A DNA stretch of 64,000 nt. It comes from Hyphomicrobium_A sp964493785 (lineage in GTDB: Bacteria > Pseudomonadota > Alphaproteobacteria > Rhizobiales > Hyphomicrobiaceae). The stretch lies in contig CAZBPM010000015.1 of assembly GCA_964493785.1 (NCBI GenBank), positions 1 to 64,000 on the forward strand. Reading direction: 5' to 3'. This document shows positions 37,801 through 46,056 of this stretch, piece after piece; within the stretch, counting starts at the first letter, position 1; each line of letters starts with the position of its first letter. The notes beneath the pieces were generated by a model, which was not told the DNA's origin, did no database searches, and saw nothing but the letters and a program-made list of their open reading frames with translations. The position numbers and the translations under genes were made by a program.

Positions 37801-37941
37801 TTCGGCGGATTAATCAGCGCGACGCTGCTCGATGCCGTCCTGACGCCCGTTCTGTTTCTCAAGCTCGGCAAGCGTTCTCTTCAGCGTCTCGTCGACGCCC
37901 GCGCGCCTTCTTCGGCGACTAAACCAATACAAGCGTTTTAA
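34819..37941 (+). CDS. Heavy-metal RND efflux pump (HME family)
   Basis: 1,040 residues, typical for an HME-RND trimer subunit with 12 membrane helices and two periplasmic loops. The N-terminal helix region reads LPVD-like (IPVDVFPDLNKPTV). The helix-4 proton-relay motif is AIGELVDDAVVDVEN (397-411) with Asp403 and Glu410 in the conserved places. It differs from the DFG form of CzcA and carries extra acids (Glu400, Asp404, Asp408). SD GGAGG precedes ATG 34819. It forms one operon with the fused adaptor, but no outer-membrane factor is encoded beside it. Its local base composition is lower in GC than flanking genes. Confidence 0.9.
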   Translation: MFNFLVKASLNNRLMVLAAAAILVVWGSMSLSSIPVDVFPDLNKPTVTIMTEAEGLAPPEVEQLVGYPIETAMNGIAGVTRVRSVAGIGLSIVFAEFDWGTDIYRNRQQVAERLSSIASQLPPGVTPQMGPVSSIMGEIMLIAVTGGDKADPMAVREVADFVIRPRLLSISGVSQVIPIGGEVRQYRVTPNIAALASLNVSVEQIETAIKSFGTNTGGGFVDQNDREYLIRNLGRTTKLDDLRNVVVVTKDEQPIFLRQVAAVEYAARVKRGDAGFNGASAVIISVQKQPGADTIKLTSQVETALAELTRGLPNGVSANQILFRQADFISTSIDNVKGVLVEAAVAVAVILFLFLLNFRTTAISLTAIPISLLVTVLIFKAFGLSINTMTLGGLAIAIGELVDDAVVDVENIYRRLRENSKRASPRPLLQVVADASIEVRSGIVYATFIIVLVFIPLFALTGIEGRLFAPLGVAYIVSILASLLVSITVTPVLASYLLGSAKQLDHRDGAFVRKLKRGNERLLAWAFERTNWVIGTALVAVLLAGLAATALPRSFLPSFNEGTLTISLAFNPGISLQESHRIGLIAENLLTEVPEVKTVGRRTGRAELDEHAEGVHSSEIDVDLDKSERTREAILEDVRRRLAVLPATINVGQPISHRLDHLLSGVRAEIALKIYGDDLDSLRRLAETLRGKLTKVPGLVDLQLEKQVLIPQLEIRVDPDRAALFGVTPAAITEALESLSNGRTVSTIIDGARRFDVVLRLSESDRTTSGLSDLLIETPKGRVPLSRIATVEETEGPNQILRENGRRRMVVLANTDGSDMAAIIERIRAVLADTALPTGYSTSLEGSFLAQEEASRLILGLSLVSLASIFVVLYSRYRSAVLALIIMGNVPLALIGSVTALWIADQPLSVASMIGFITLTGITARNGILKISHYINLALYEGEVFGRPLIVRGSVERLTPVLMTALAAGTALIPLLYGADAPGKEILHPVAVTIFGGLISATLLDAVLTPVLFLKLGKRSLQRLVDARAPSSATKPIQAF

Positions 37942-37967
37942 CCAATCACGAGAAATGGAGTATTCAC

Positions 37968-38357
37968 GTGCATCGCAAACTCAACTTCACGCTAGCTCTC
38001 GCCGCCGTCCTCGGGCTTGCTACCGTATCCGGAGCGTATGCGCACGAAGCCGCCAAGGGTCCCAATGGCGGCGCGGTCGTCGATGTCGACGGTCACCATG
38101 TTGAGTTTGTGCCGAGTGCGACCGAGGTGACGTTTTACCTGACCGGGGAAGCAGACGCACCGATGGGCTCTGCCGGGGCTAAGGTGAGAGCAATTACGCA
38201 AGACGCTGGAAAGACGGCTCAGATCGATCTCAAGCCGGTCGAGCCCAATAAGCTCGTTGGCAAGCTCACAGCGCCGTTAGCGAAGGGCGCGAAAGTTGTT
38301 GTCACGGGCGCACTGTCCGATGGGCACAGCTTGCTGGCTAAGTTTGAGATGCCATAG
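37968..38357 (+). CDS. Small periplasmic protein after the RND pump
   Basis: 129 residues from GTG 37968 (ATGGAG upstream). Signal peptide about 1-25 (LAAVLGLATVSGAYA), then HEAAKGPNGG and a beta-rich body (HHVEFVPSATEVTFYLTG). No Cys; a few His near both ends. Genes of this kind often close copper RND operons, and it could be a metal-binding or assembly helper, but I cannot assign a function. Same strand as the pump, 26 bases apart, so probably co-transcribed. Confidence 0.72.
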   Translation: MHRKLNFTLALAAVLGLATVSGAYAHEAAKGPNGGAVVDVDGHHVEFVPSATEVTFYLTGEADAPMGSAGAKVRAITQDAGKTAQIDLKPVEPNKLVGKLTAPLAKGAKVVVTGALSDGHSLLAKFEMP

Positions 38358-38753
38358 TGGGTTCTTGATGCTCCCAGCCGGCGAGAAGAGGGCATCCCCG
38401 GTTTACGGGCTCTCGATCGAGGTCCCTCGAACCAAACGACGGCAAAGTCCAGCTCGTGGCTGCCCGGCCTGACCTCTTCTACAATCGGCTGACGGACTTC
38501 TCTCTGGATGAGCCCGCCCACGCAGCACTGCGCACGGCGTATCTTTCCGATGATGTGGTGGTGACGCCGAATCGTTTGGCAGCGGCTCGGGCCGCGGATT
38601 TTGCGGGCGATCAAGCAGTGTGCTGCTGACTGAGCGTGTACGCCTTCGTACCACAGGGAGAATTGCAGCATCTAGATGTGGGTCGACGACTTGCTCGCGG
38701 CTTCCACAATCTGGCTCGGCCCGCGAATGCTCCTTCCGGACGTAGCACTTTGT
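38358..38753. other. Gene-free spacer carrying a scrambled duplicate
   Basis: 396 bases between two convergent genes. Apart from the ATP-grasp fragment (38437-38571) I see no intact gene, terminator or RNA gene. Confidence 0.5.
38437..38571 (+). pseudogene. Permuted fragment of the ATP-grasp gene
   Basis: The plus strand reads DGKVQLVAAR (from residues 388-397 of the protein encoded at 26420) and runs, after a few bases, into YNRLTDFSLDEPAHAALRTA and on to VVVTPN (residues about 234-264). DNA identity to the reverse complement of 26507-26537 and 26905-26998 is nearly complete. The two pieces are in reversed order compared with the intact gene, as expected if a tandem duplication was later deleted across its junction. 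The copy is inverted relative to the intact gene and cannot be functional. Confidence 0.85.
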
Positions 38754-39242
38754 CTAGCGTGCCGGTGGAAGGTCCGGTTGCTCATCCGGTATAGGATGCT
38801 GCTCGATTTCCGAGATGAGCACCTTCATCTCGCGAATTTCCCGCACCTGCGCATCGATGATCCCGTCGGCGAGCTTGCGGACGCGCGGATCGCGGATATG
38901 CGCGCGTTCGCTTGTTAGGATCGCGATCGAGTGATGTGGGATCATCGCCCGCATGTAGCTGAGATCGCCGACCGTGTCCTGGCTGCGCACGAGCCAAAGC
39001 GCCATCGCGAACCCGACCAAACTGCCAGCGACGATGCCGACATTGACGCGCTTGTTTTCGTACATCCCCCACATGAAACCCAGCATAACGATCGTCATGG
39101 CCGTGCCCATAACGAGCGCCATCCACGCGCGTGTTTGGCTAAAGAAGACGTGATCCAGCTCGTAGGTGTTGAGGTACATCAGGCCGTACATCAAAACGGT
39201 CGAGACGGCGATCATTGCTAAAAAGCGGATATACGACATCAT
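38754..39242 (-). CDS. Membrane-bound DUF305 protein
   Basis: 162 residues from ATG 39242; the next codon is also ATG and sits better behind GAGGAA, and a GTG lies three codons upstream. Three membrane helices occupy about 5-90 (LAMIAVSTVLMYGLMYLNTY; MGTAMTIVMLGFMWGMY; VGIVAGSLVGFAMALWLV). They are followed by a short DUF305 helix pair with YMRAMIPHHSIAILTS. The His-His pair matches that of the soluble DUF305 protein at 32575. It is probably a membrane metal-binding protein. It is transcribed toward the RND operon. Confidence 0.8.
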   Translation of the reverse strand: MMSYIRFLAMIAVSTVLMYGLMYLNTYELDHVFFSQTRAWMALVMGTAMTIVMLGFMWGMYENKRVNVGIVAGSLVGFAMALWLVRSQDTVGDLSYMRAMIPHHSIAILTSERAHIRDPRVRKLADGIIDAQVREIREMKVLISEIEQHPIPDEQPDLPPAR

Positions 39243-40096
39243 CTTCCTCACGAAGTTGCCCCTGGGTTCTTTTCAGCTTGCGGCATTCGCAGAAAATCGT
39301 TCCGGCAATGCCGCCGTTTGTGCGGATGCGCTAACGCCATCGATCACTGACCCAGACCCGCCGCGAAACGGGCGCGGCAACTGAACTTGTGCAAGGCGAG
39401 GATCGGCGATGTGATCTGAGCCAGTTACGATTACCCGACTGATGCCGGAAAACTCCAACCGGGCCAACGTCAGCGACAGGCAAAGGTTCCGACCGGGGAA
39501 CGCAGTCTGGACGCGCCGGAGACGGCACCGTTTCAGTTGCAACTTCGACCGCTTTCCCGGAGCTGTGACGTCACAGCCAGCTCGTGTCACCGTCTCTTTG
39601 ACAGTCACTGATAATCTGGGGATCCGGCCGGTACTCAATGTGGGAATTGTTGTCTCGCGTCTTCTGCATCCCAAGCCAACCCGAAATCCCTGTAAAAAGT
39701 GCTATCTGCTCCAATTCAGCTCCATAGGCTTCGTTGGCTAGCGCACCGTGACGTCACGCCCAGTGTCGAGGGTTGCATAAATTCTCGATACTCGGGTCGC
39801 CGTTGGGTGGGCGTCGTCCAGTATTGGACCACGGGTATCGTGTTGAAGTGCGGACCCTAGAAACTTAGGCTTTTACATGTGCCTCGCGGACGTCAGTCAC
39901 GAAGCGGTTTTAGTACCTACTTAAAGAGATAGTGTGAGGCATTGGGGGTGAAACCGTTGGTCGGGCGAACGGACGTCCTCGAATGCCGCTCGAGGATGCC
40001 GTGTTTGCGCGTGCTTCAAAGTGTATGCGACCTTCTCGGACCGCGAGTCTGCGCCGTGGTGTGGGCCGGCCAGACTTGCCCCTCGGCGATTGCCGA
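39243..40096. other. Gene-free region with two TGACGTCA palindromes
   Basis: 854 bases with no supported coding sequence on either strand. Two perfect palindromes share a core: GCTGTGACGTCACAGC (39562-39577) and CGTGACGTCACG (39747-39758). They may be binding sites of one dimeric regulator. No tRNA-like or terminator-like structure is seen. Confidence 0.45.
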
Positions 40097-43000
40097 CTAG
40101 GTCCGATCGTAGGGTAAGATGGTCTTCAGATAACGTTCATCTTCCGCAATATCGAGCCGGCAAAAGCCAGAAAGAGCCGTTCCTTTCTCTGCCAGAGAAA
40201 CGGCAGGCGGCAGCCGCCATCCTTTGATGAGGCCGTAAATGGCGGGAATGACGATGAGTGTCAGAAGGGTTGATGAGACCATGCCGCCGATCATCGGCAC
40301 CGCAATGCGCTGCATCACCTCCGAGCCAGTTCCGGTGCTCCACAGTATGGGCAGGAGGCCGGCCATGATGGCCACCACCGTCATCATCTTCGGCCGGACG
40401 CGCTCCACCGCGCCCAGCATGATCGCTTCGTAGAGGTCAGCCTTCGAAAACGGGCGTCGCTCCTTCCCGCAGCGCAGCATAATCTCCTCTACCGCGTGAT
40501 CGAGATAGATAAGCATCACGACGCCTGTTTCAGCGGCCACGCCAGCCAAAGCGATGAATCCGACCGCGGCCGCCACCGACATATTGAAGCCGAGCCACCA
40601 CATCAGCCATAGCCCGCCGATCAAGGCGAACGGCAGAGACAGCATGACAATGAGCGTTTCGGTGATGCGCCGGAAATTAAGATAGAGCAGCAGAAAGATG
40701 ATCATCAGCGTCACCGGCACAACCATCTGAAGTCGGGCCTCGGCGCGCTCCAGATACTCGAACTGGCCGCTCCACATGAGGTAGGTACCGGCAGGCATCA
40801 CCACTTGGTCGGTTACCGCCTTCTTGGCATCGGCGACATAGCCGCCGAGATCTCGGTCACGAATGTCGACGAAGATATACGTTGCGAGTTTGCCGTTCTC
40901 GGTCCGGATCGACGTGGGACCCTGCGTGAGTTCGATATCGGCGACCTCTCCCAGCGGCACTGTGCCCCCGCCCGGCAGCCCGACCAAGACGTCCTTGGCG
41001 ATGGTCTGGGGGTCCGAGCGCAGGTCGCGCGGATACCTGAGCACGACCGTGTAGCGTTCGCGTCCTTCGACCGTCGTGGTGATCGGCTCGGCCCCGAGCG
41101 CCGATGCCACCACGTTTTGCGCATCGGCAACCATCAAGCCATAGCGTGCCAGACGCGCGCGGTCCGGAATCACCTCGAGGTAGTATCCGCCGACCACGCG
41201 CTCGGCGTAGGCGCTCGATGTTCCTGGCACAGGCTTGAGGACGGTTTCCACCTGCCGGGCGACGTTCTCCATCTCGGTGAGATCCTTGCCGATCACCTTC
41301 ACGCCCACGGGCGTGCGTATGCCGGTCGACAGCATGTCGATGCGCGCCTTGATCGGCATGGTCCACGCATTCGAGACGCCGGGAAACTGCAGGGATCGGT
41401 CCATTTCCTGGATCAGAGCATCAACGGTGAGCCCAGGACGCCATTGGTCCTTCGGCTTGAGGTTGATGATTGTCTCGAACATTTCCGTGGGCGCTGGATC
41501 GGTTGCCGTCAGCGCGCGTCCCGCCTTGCCGTAGACCGAGGCGACCTCCGGGAACGTCTTGATGATGCGGTCTTGCGTTTGGAGCAGTTCCGCGGATTTG
41601 GTGACGGATATTCCCGGCAGCGTCGTCGGCATGTAGAGCAGCGTTCCCTCATCGAGGTTGGGCATGAACTCGCTGCCCATATGCAGCATGGGCCATATCG
41701 AAATGCCGACCACGATCATCGCCAGCGCGATGGTCAGCATCTTCGCTCTGAGCACGCCGCGGATGACCGGCCGGTAGATTGCGATCAGGGCGCGGTTGAG
41801 CGGGTTCTTGGCTTCCGGGATGATGCGCCCGCGCACGAAGACCACCATCAGCGCCGGTACCAGCGTCACCGAGAGGATGGCCGCCGAGGCCATGGCGAAG
41901 GTCTTGGTGAACGCCAGCGGTCCGAACAGACGGCCCTCCTGCGCCTCCAAGGTAAAGATCGGGAGGAACGACACGGTGATGATAAGCAGGGAGAAGAACA
42001 GCGCCGGTCCAACCTCGGAGGCCGCTTCGATGATGATTTCGACACGCGGCTTATCCGGCGGCGCTCGTTCAAGATGCTTGTGCGCATTTTCGATCATGAC
42101 GATCGCGGCGTCGATCATTGCGCCGATGGCGATGGCGATGCCGCCGAGGCTCATGATGTTGGAGCCGATGCCCAACAGCTTCATGGCGATGAACGCCATG
42201 AGGATACCGACGGGCAGCATGAGGATGGCGACGAGCGCGCTGCGCACGTGCAGAAGAAATACGATGCACACCAAGGCGACGACCACACTTTCCTCGAACA
42301 GGGTCGACTTGAGGGTGGCGATGGCGCGGTGAATGAGTTCGGAGCGATCGTATACGGGGACAATTTCGGTGCCCTCAGGCAGCGAGGGGGCTATCTCCTT
42401 CAAGCGCTCCTTGACGTTTTCGATGACCGTCAGCGCGTTGGCGCCTGAGCGCTGCAGGGCGATGCCGCTTGCCACCTCTCCTTCGCCGTTAAATTCGGTG
42501 ATGCCGCGCCGCTCGTCGGGCGTGATCTCGACGCGTGCGATATCCTTCAGCAGCACCGGCGTGCCGCCGTTCATCTTGACGACGATGTTCTCAATATCCG
42601 CGGTATTCCTCAAATATCCACGCCCCCGTACCATGAACTCATGCTCGGCCAGCTCAAGGGTGCGGCCGCCGACGTCCATGTTGCTGTCGCGGATGACCTC
42701 GCGCATCTTTTGCAGCGAGATGCCGAGTGCACGCATGCGCCCCGGATCGACGACGACACTGTACTGCTTGACGAAGCCACCGACGCTCGCCACCTCGGCG
42801 ACGCCTTCGGCCTTGGACAATCCGAAACGGATCTCCCAATCTTGCAGCGAGCGGAGTTCAGCCAGCGATTTGTTCTTGCCCAGCACCGCATACTGATAGA
42901 CCCAGCCGACACCGGTCGCGTCCGGCCCGAGCGTTGGCGTGACGCCCGCAGGTAACCGCTTGGCGGCCGCATTGAGGTATTCGAGAACGCGGCTGCGCGC

Positions 43001-43315
43001 CCAATAGATGTCGGTACCGTCCTCGAAGATGATGTAGACGAACGACACGCCGAAGAACGAAAAGCCGCGTACGACCTTAGAGCGTGGCACCGTCAGCATC
43101 GATGTGGTGAGCGGATAGGTAACCTGATCCTCGACCACCTGTGGCGCCTGACCCGGGAATTCGGTGTAGACGATGACCTGCGTATCGGAGAGATCCGGGA
43201 TGGCGTCGAGCGGCAAGTGCGTCAGCGCCCATAGACCCGCGACAACGGCGAACGCCGTGGCAATGAACACCAGCATCAGGTTGCGCGCCGACCAGCCGAT
43301 GAGGCGCGCGATCAT
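40097..43315 (-). CDS. cusA: CusA-type Cu(I)/Ag(I) RND pump
   Basis: 1,072 residues. It keeps the three CusA methionines Met562 (LLYM), Met612 (APTEM) and Met661 (RIDM). Their spacings (50 and 49) equal those of E. coli Met573, Met623 and Met672. The helix-4 motif is AIGAMIDAAIVMIEN with Asp402 and Glu409. These establish a Cu(I)/Ag(I) relay pump driven by protons. ATG 43315 overlaps the cusB stop (ATGA). No cusC or cusF is present, so the outer-membrane channel must come from elsewhere, possibly the CzcC at 56.2 kb. Confidence 0.95.
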   Translation of the reverse strand: MIARLIGWSARNLMLVFIATAFAVVAGLWALTHLPLDAIPDLSDTQVIVYTEFPGQAPQVVEDQVTYPLTTSMLTVPRSKVVRGFSFFGVSFVYIIFEDGTDIYWARSRVLEYLNAAAKRLPAGVTPTLGPDATGVGWVYQYAVLGKNKSLAELRSLQDWEIRFGLSKAEGVAEVASVGGFVKQYSVVVDPGRMRALGISLQKMREVIRDSNMDVGGRTLELAEHEFMVRGRGYLRNTADIENIVVKMNGGTPVLLKDIARVEITPDERRGITEFNGEGEVASGIALQRSGANALTVIENVKERLKEIAPSLPEGTEIVPVYDRSELIHRAIATLKSTLFEESVVVALVCIVFLLHVRSALVAILMLPVGILMAFIAMKLLGIGSNIMSLGGIAIAIGAMIDAAIVMIENAHKHLERAPPDKPRVEIIIEAASEVGPALFFSLLIITVSFLPIFTLEAQEGRLFGPLAFTKTFAMASAAILSVTLVPALMVVFVRGRIIPEAKNPLNRALIAIYRPVIRGVLRAKMLTIALAMIVVGISIWPMLHMGSEFMPNLDEGTLLYMPTTLPGISVTKSAELLQTQDRIIKTFPEVASVYGKAGRALTATDPAPTEMFETIINLKPKDQWRPGLTVDALIQEMDRSLQFPGVSNAWTMPIKARIDMLSTGIRTPVGVKVIGKDLTEMENVARQVETVLKPVPGTSSAYAERVVGGYYLEVIPDRARLARYGLMVADAQNVVASALGAEPITTTVEGRERYTVVLRYPRDLRSDPQTIAKDVLVGLPGGGTVPLGEVADIELTQGPTSIRTENGKLATYIFVDIRDRDLGGYVADAKKAVTDQVVMPAGTYLMWSGQFEYLERAEARLQMVVPVTLMIIFLLLYLNFRRITETLIVMLSLPFALIGGLWLMWWLGFNMSVAAAVGFIALAGVAAETGVVMLIYLDHAVEEIMLRCGKERRPFSKADLYEAIMLGAVERVRPKMMTVVAIMAGLLPILWSTGTGSEVMQRIAVPMIGGMVSSTLLTLIVIPAIYGLIKGWRLPPAVSLAEKGTALSGFCRLDIAEDERYLKTILPYDRT

Positions 43316-44811
43316 TGGCTGGCCGCCTTGGCCGGTGCCGCCGACAGGCCCCTCAGTGCGGACTGCAGGTTGCTCTCTGCATCTATGAGGAAGTTGCCGT
43401 CGACGACGACTCTGTCGCCGTCATTTACGCCGTTCAGGACCTCAACGTAGCCGTCCCCCTTGCGGCCAAGCTTGACGTCGCGCGGCTCGAAGCGGCCCTC
43501 GCCACGATCGAGCAAGACGACCTGCTGTGCGCCGCTGTCGACCACAGCACTTTGCGGAACGGCGACAACAGGCTCATCGGAGCCGGTTGCAATATCGACA
43601 TCCGCGTACATGCCGGGCAACAGCGCGAGGTTGGGGTTGGGCAGCTCGATGCGCACGCGCGCCGTGCGCGTTTCCTTCATCAGGTGCGGGTAGATGACCG
43701 CCACCTTGCCGTTGAAGACGCGGCCGGGATGCGCGCGCGTTGTCACTTTGACGGATTGGCCCGGCTTCAGCGCGCCGATGTCACCCTCGGCGACATCGGC
43801 CATGATCCAAACGACCGAATGGTCGGCGATACGGAACAGCACGTCGCCAGCCGCGGCCCGCATGCCTTCGACCGCGCGTCGCTCAAGAACGATGCCGTCG
43901 CCCGGTGCGCGCCATACAACGGTATCGGGAACCTCGCGCGTTCGCGCGATGTTGTCGATGAACTCTATTGGAAGCCCCATATTTTCAAGACGACGGCGCG
44001 CGCCGATGACCGGGGCCCTCAGGTTGTCCGCTTTTAGGAAATCCCTGTTCTTGCCGGCAGTCGGGCCCCAGCCCGTTTGCTCTTCGATGACGAGCCGGGC
44101 CCCGGCACTGAGGAGTTCGGGCGCATAAATCGTCATGAGTGGCGCGCCCTTCTTCAGATGGGTACCAGTCGTGACGTCCGCTACTTTCTCGATATAACCG
44201 TCGAAGCGGAGTGCGATTACGGTGATTCGGCGCTCATCTAGCTCGACCACCCCCGGCGCACGGATGTCTCTGGAGATTTGTCTCTTGCTCACGGCCTCCG
44301 TTTTCACGCCGGTGCGCTGGATTTTCCCTGGCGATATCTTGACAGTATCGCCATCGTCGACCTCGTCCTCGTAAACGGGGATGTAGTCCATCCCCATCGA
44401 ATCCTTCTTGGGCACCGGCGAGATGTCGGGAAGCCCCATCGGATTGCGGTAGTGAATGATCTTGCGACCCTGCTCGGGGAGCGAAGCGTCCTGTGGCTCG
44501 GCCTCCGCTGTCGCGTTCGCCGCGTCGCCAGTCGTTCTGGGCTTGCCGAACCCTATGTCCTCCGAGGCGTGTACGGCGACGTACGCCTTCCCGTCCGGCG
44601 TCGTTTTCGGCGTCAGCGAATAGAGCGGCTTGCCGCTCGGGTCGCGGTAATAGATGACGGGTCCCTGCGAGGCAGGATTCGCCGGCTCCGTGATCAAACT
44701 CGCGACATGTCCTGGGAGTTTGACGATGCCCGTCTGGCCCGCCCACAGCCCGGCTCCCGCCGCGGCCAATATAGCCGCGACGGTCAGCACCCCTTTGAGA
44801 AGCGGTTTCAT
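43312..44811 (-). CDS. cusB: CusB-type adaptor with doubled metal-binding N-terminus
   Basis: 499 residues. An N-terminal membrane/signal segment (about 5-25) is followed by two copies of the heavy-metal-binding element: IYYRDPSGKPLYS near 53-65 and HYRNPMGLPDISPVPKKDS near 117-135. These recall the methionine site by which CusB accepts Cu(I) from CusF. The adaptor core has the lipoyl halves (FDGYIEKVADVTTGTHLKKG; PGDGIVLERRAVEGMRAAAG) and barrel domain. Its ATG overlaps the upstream stop by 4 bases and its stop overlaps cusA, so the three genes are translationally coupled. Confidence 0.93.
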   Translation of the reverse strand: MKPLLKGVLTVAAILAAAGAGLWAGQTGIVKLPGHVASLITEPANPASQGPVIYYRDPSGKPLYSLTPKTTPDGKAYVAVHASEDIGFGKPRTTGDAANATAEAEPQDASLPEQGRKIIHYRNPMGLPDISPVPKKDSMGMDYIPVYEDEVDDGDTVKISPGKIQRTGVKTEAVSKRQISRDIRAPGVVELDERRITVIALRFDGYIEKVADVTTGTHLKKGAPLMTIYAPELLSAGARLVIEEQTGWGPTAGKNRDFLKADNLRAPVIGARRRLENMGLPIEFIDNIARTREVPDTVVWRAPGDGIVLERRAVEGMRAAAGDVLFRIADHSVVWIMADVAEGDIGALKPGQSVKVTTRAHPGRVFNGKVAVIYPHLMKETRTARVRIELPNPNLALLPGMYADVDIATGSDEPVVAVPQSAVVDSGAQQVVLLDRGEGRFEPRDVKLGRKGDGYVEVLNGVNDGDRVVVDGNFLIDAESNLQSALRGLSAAPAKAASQ

Positions 44812-45203
44812 TCGGTCGCCGTGACGATGAGCTTGTCTTCAACCGTCCCGGTCTCTCCTTGGACCTTAGCGCCCAGCGACAGCGCCCACTTTCCAGCCAT
44901 GGTGAGCTTGGTCTTGAAACGGTAGACACCCGGCTCCGTTGAGCCGACGAGCTCGATGGGCGAATCCATCATTTCCATGCCGTCGGGGCCCATGTCGATA
45001 CGCTTGGCGAAGATCACCGCATCGGGGATGGGGCGACCCGAAGGCTTGTGCACGAGCTTTACGGCGATGACGGCGTCGCCTTGCTTCACCTCCTTGTCGA
45101 CAAGCTGAAACTCGTAGTCCTTCTCGCCGGCTACAGCGGCGACGGATAGAAGCGCGAGCAGTGCAGCGCCAAAGGTGGCGGCACGCAGGGTCTTGCGTTG
45201 CAT
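44808..45203 (-). CDS. Exported YtkA/FixH-like Ig-fold protein
   Basis: 131 residues with a signal peptide (about 1-25; AALLALLSVAAVA). The mature part is one beta-sandwich of YtkA/FixH type (IAVKLVHKPSGRPIPDAVIF, then GVYRFKTKLTMAGKWALSL) with a Met-rich loop (RIDMGPDGMEMMDS) that could bind Cu(I). The same domain type is fused to the adaptor at 33065, which supports a role next to CusB. It overlaps cusB by 4 bases. Confidence 0.8.
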   Translation of the reverse strand: MQRKTLRAATFGAALLALLSVAAVAGEKDYEFQLVDKEVKQGDAVIAVKLVHKPSGRPIPDAVIFAKRIDMGPDGMEMMDSPIELVGSTEPGVYRFKTKLTMAGKWALSLGAKVQGETGTVEDKLIVTATE

Positions 45204-45307
45204 CTTTCAATTCTCCTGTTGTCGTGAACCAGCGCGGACCGGCATGGCCAACGCTCGCGCCGACCACGGCTATGGCCGCAGCCGCACGTACGCCCAGGGG
45301 CGCAGAT

Positions 45308-45682
45308 TCAGACGCTTGGAGGTCGAAGGAGGGGAGGAATCAGCAACCCGCCGGAAACCTGCGATACGGCAGGCCGCACGCGCGCTGAAACGACATCGCC
45401 GGGCACAGTCATTTCACCAACCGGCGAGGCCAGCGGTTGGAAGCACTTAACGAGACAGGTGCCCATCTCTGGGCAAACCTTTTGCGGGCATTCCGGGCAG
45501 GGCTTGGCCGGCTTGTGGCACGGCATATCGTGCTTCATCGCCGCCGTGTGCTCCGCCATCGCCTGGTTTGACGTTGCCATGGCCAGTGCGTAGGTCGACG
45601 ACAGCGGCATAGCGACGATCGCCCCGAGCATGGCGAGCATGCCGAGGACCACAGACCAGCGCTGGTAGACGCGATGTCTCAC
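45308..45682 (-). CDS. Cys-rich exported or membrane hypothetical protein
   Basis: About 124 residues if it starts at GTG 45682; a TTG at 45736 would add 18. One hydrophobic segment (WSVVLGMLAMLGAIVAMPLS) is followed by a Cys/His/Met-rich stretch (MPCHKPAKPCPECPQKVC and MGTCLVKC, six Cys) and a proline-rich tail. This suggests a periplasmic metal-binding protein. It is the first gene of the leftward Cus operon, 105 bases before the Ig-fold gene. The function is unknown to me. Confidence 0.68.
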   Translation of the reverse strand: MRHRVYQRWSVVLGMLAMLGAIVAMPLSSTYALAMATSNQAMAEHTAAMKHDMPCHKPAKPCPECPQKVCPEMGTCLVKCFQPLASPVGEMTVPGDVVSARVRPAVSQVSGGLLIPPLLRPPSV

Positions 45683-46056
45683 AAGCGCAGACTGCCACAG
45701 CGAGGTGATCCCGGCAACACGCGGCTGGAGGATCAAGCAGCGTCAATTAGGCCGAAGTTAAGCGACTCCGGCGACTGAAAAATCATCGCGGCAGGTTGCC
45801 CGGAGGGCGTGCGTGCGACTTAAGCCGCGCGCTAGGCAGCTTCTCGGCCTACCGCACCGATCGGTAGCATCGCTAGGCGTGAAATCCGGTATGCCGCGTC
45901 CTGGCGGCATTTTTTTCGGATTTTCCGAACTCTGCCGAACTCGGCCTCCCCCCGGCAAATACGTCTTGTCGGCGACGGGGCTGCCCGCGGTGCCGGCCAG
46001 GCCTGCGATCGGCACGGTGGCGGTTATAGTTGCACCAATTGTTTGTGTCTCGATTG
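45683..46056. other. Intergenic region between Cus operon and MerR gene
   Basis: About 370 bases with no supported gene. It must contain the promoter of the leftward Cus operon, which I cannot place. It also holds the candidate terminator at 45891-45917. Confidence 0.5.
45891..45917 (+). terminator. Candidate intrinsic terminator
   Basis: ATGCCGC-GTCCTG-GCGGCAT hairpin (7-bp arms) followed by seven T on the plus strand. No plus-strand gene ends nearby, so its purpose is unclear; it may insulate against antisense transcription or be a remnant. Confidence 0.4.

Noticed and set aside
39273..39741. Short open frames on both strands in the 39.2-40.1 kb spacer
   Set aside because: No SD, no hydrophobic or domain pattern, and they overlap each other. 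The palindromes are the only structured signal.
40805..42448. Open frame of about 547 codons on the plus strand inside cusA
   Set aside because: It is antisense to a clear cusA gene. Its translation is His/Arg/Asp-rich noise without domains or SD.
45891..45917. Hairpin plus T-run as terminator of the MerR gene
   Set aside because: The T-run is on the plus strand, but the MerR gene is read leftward, so it cannot serve that gene.
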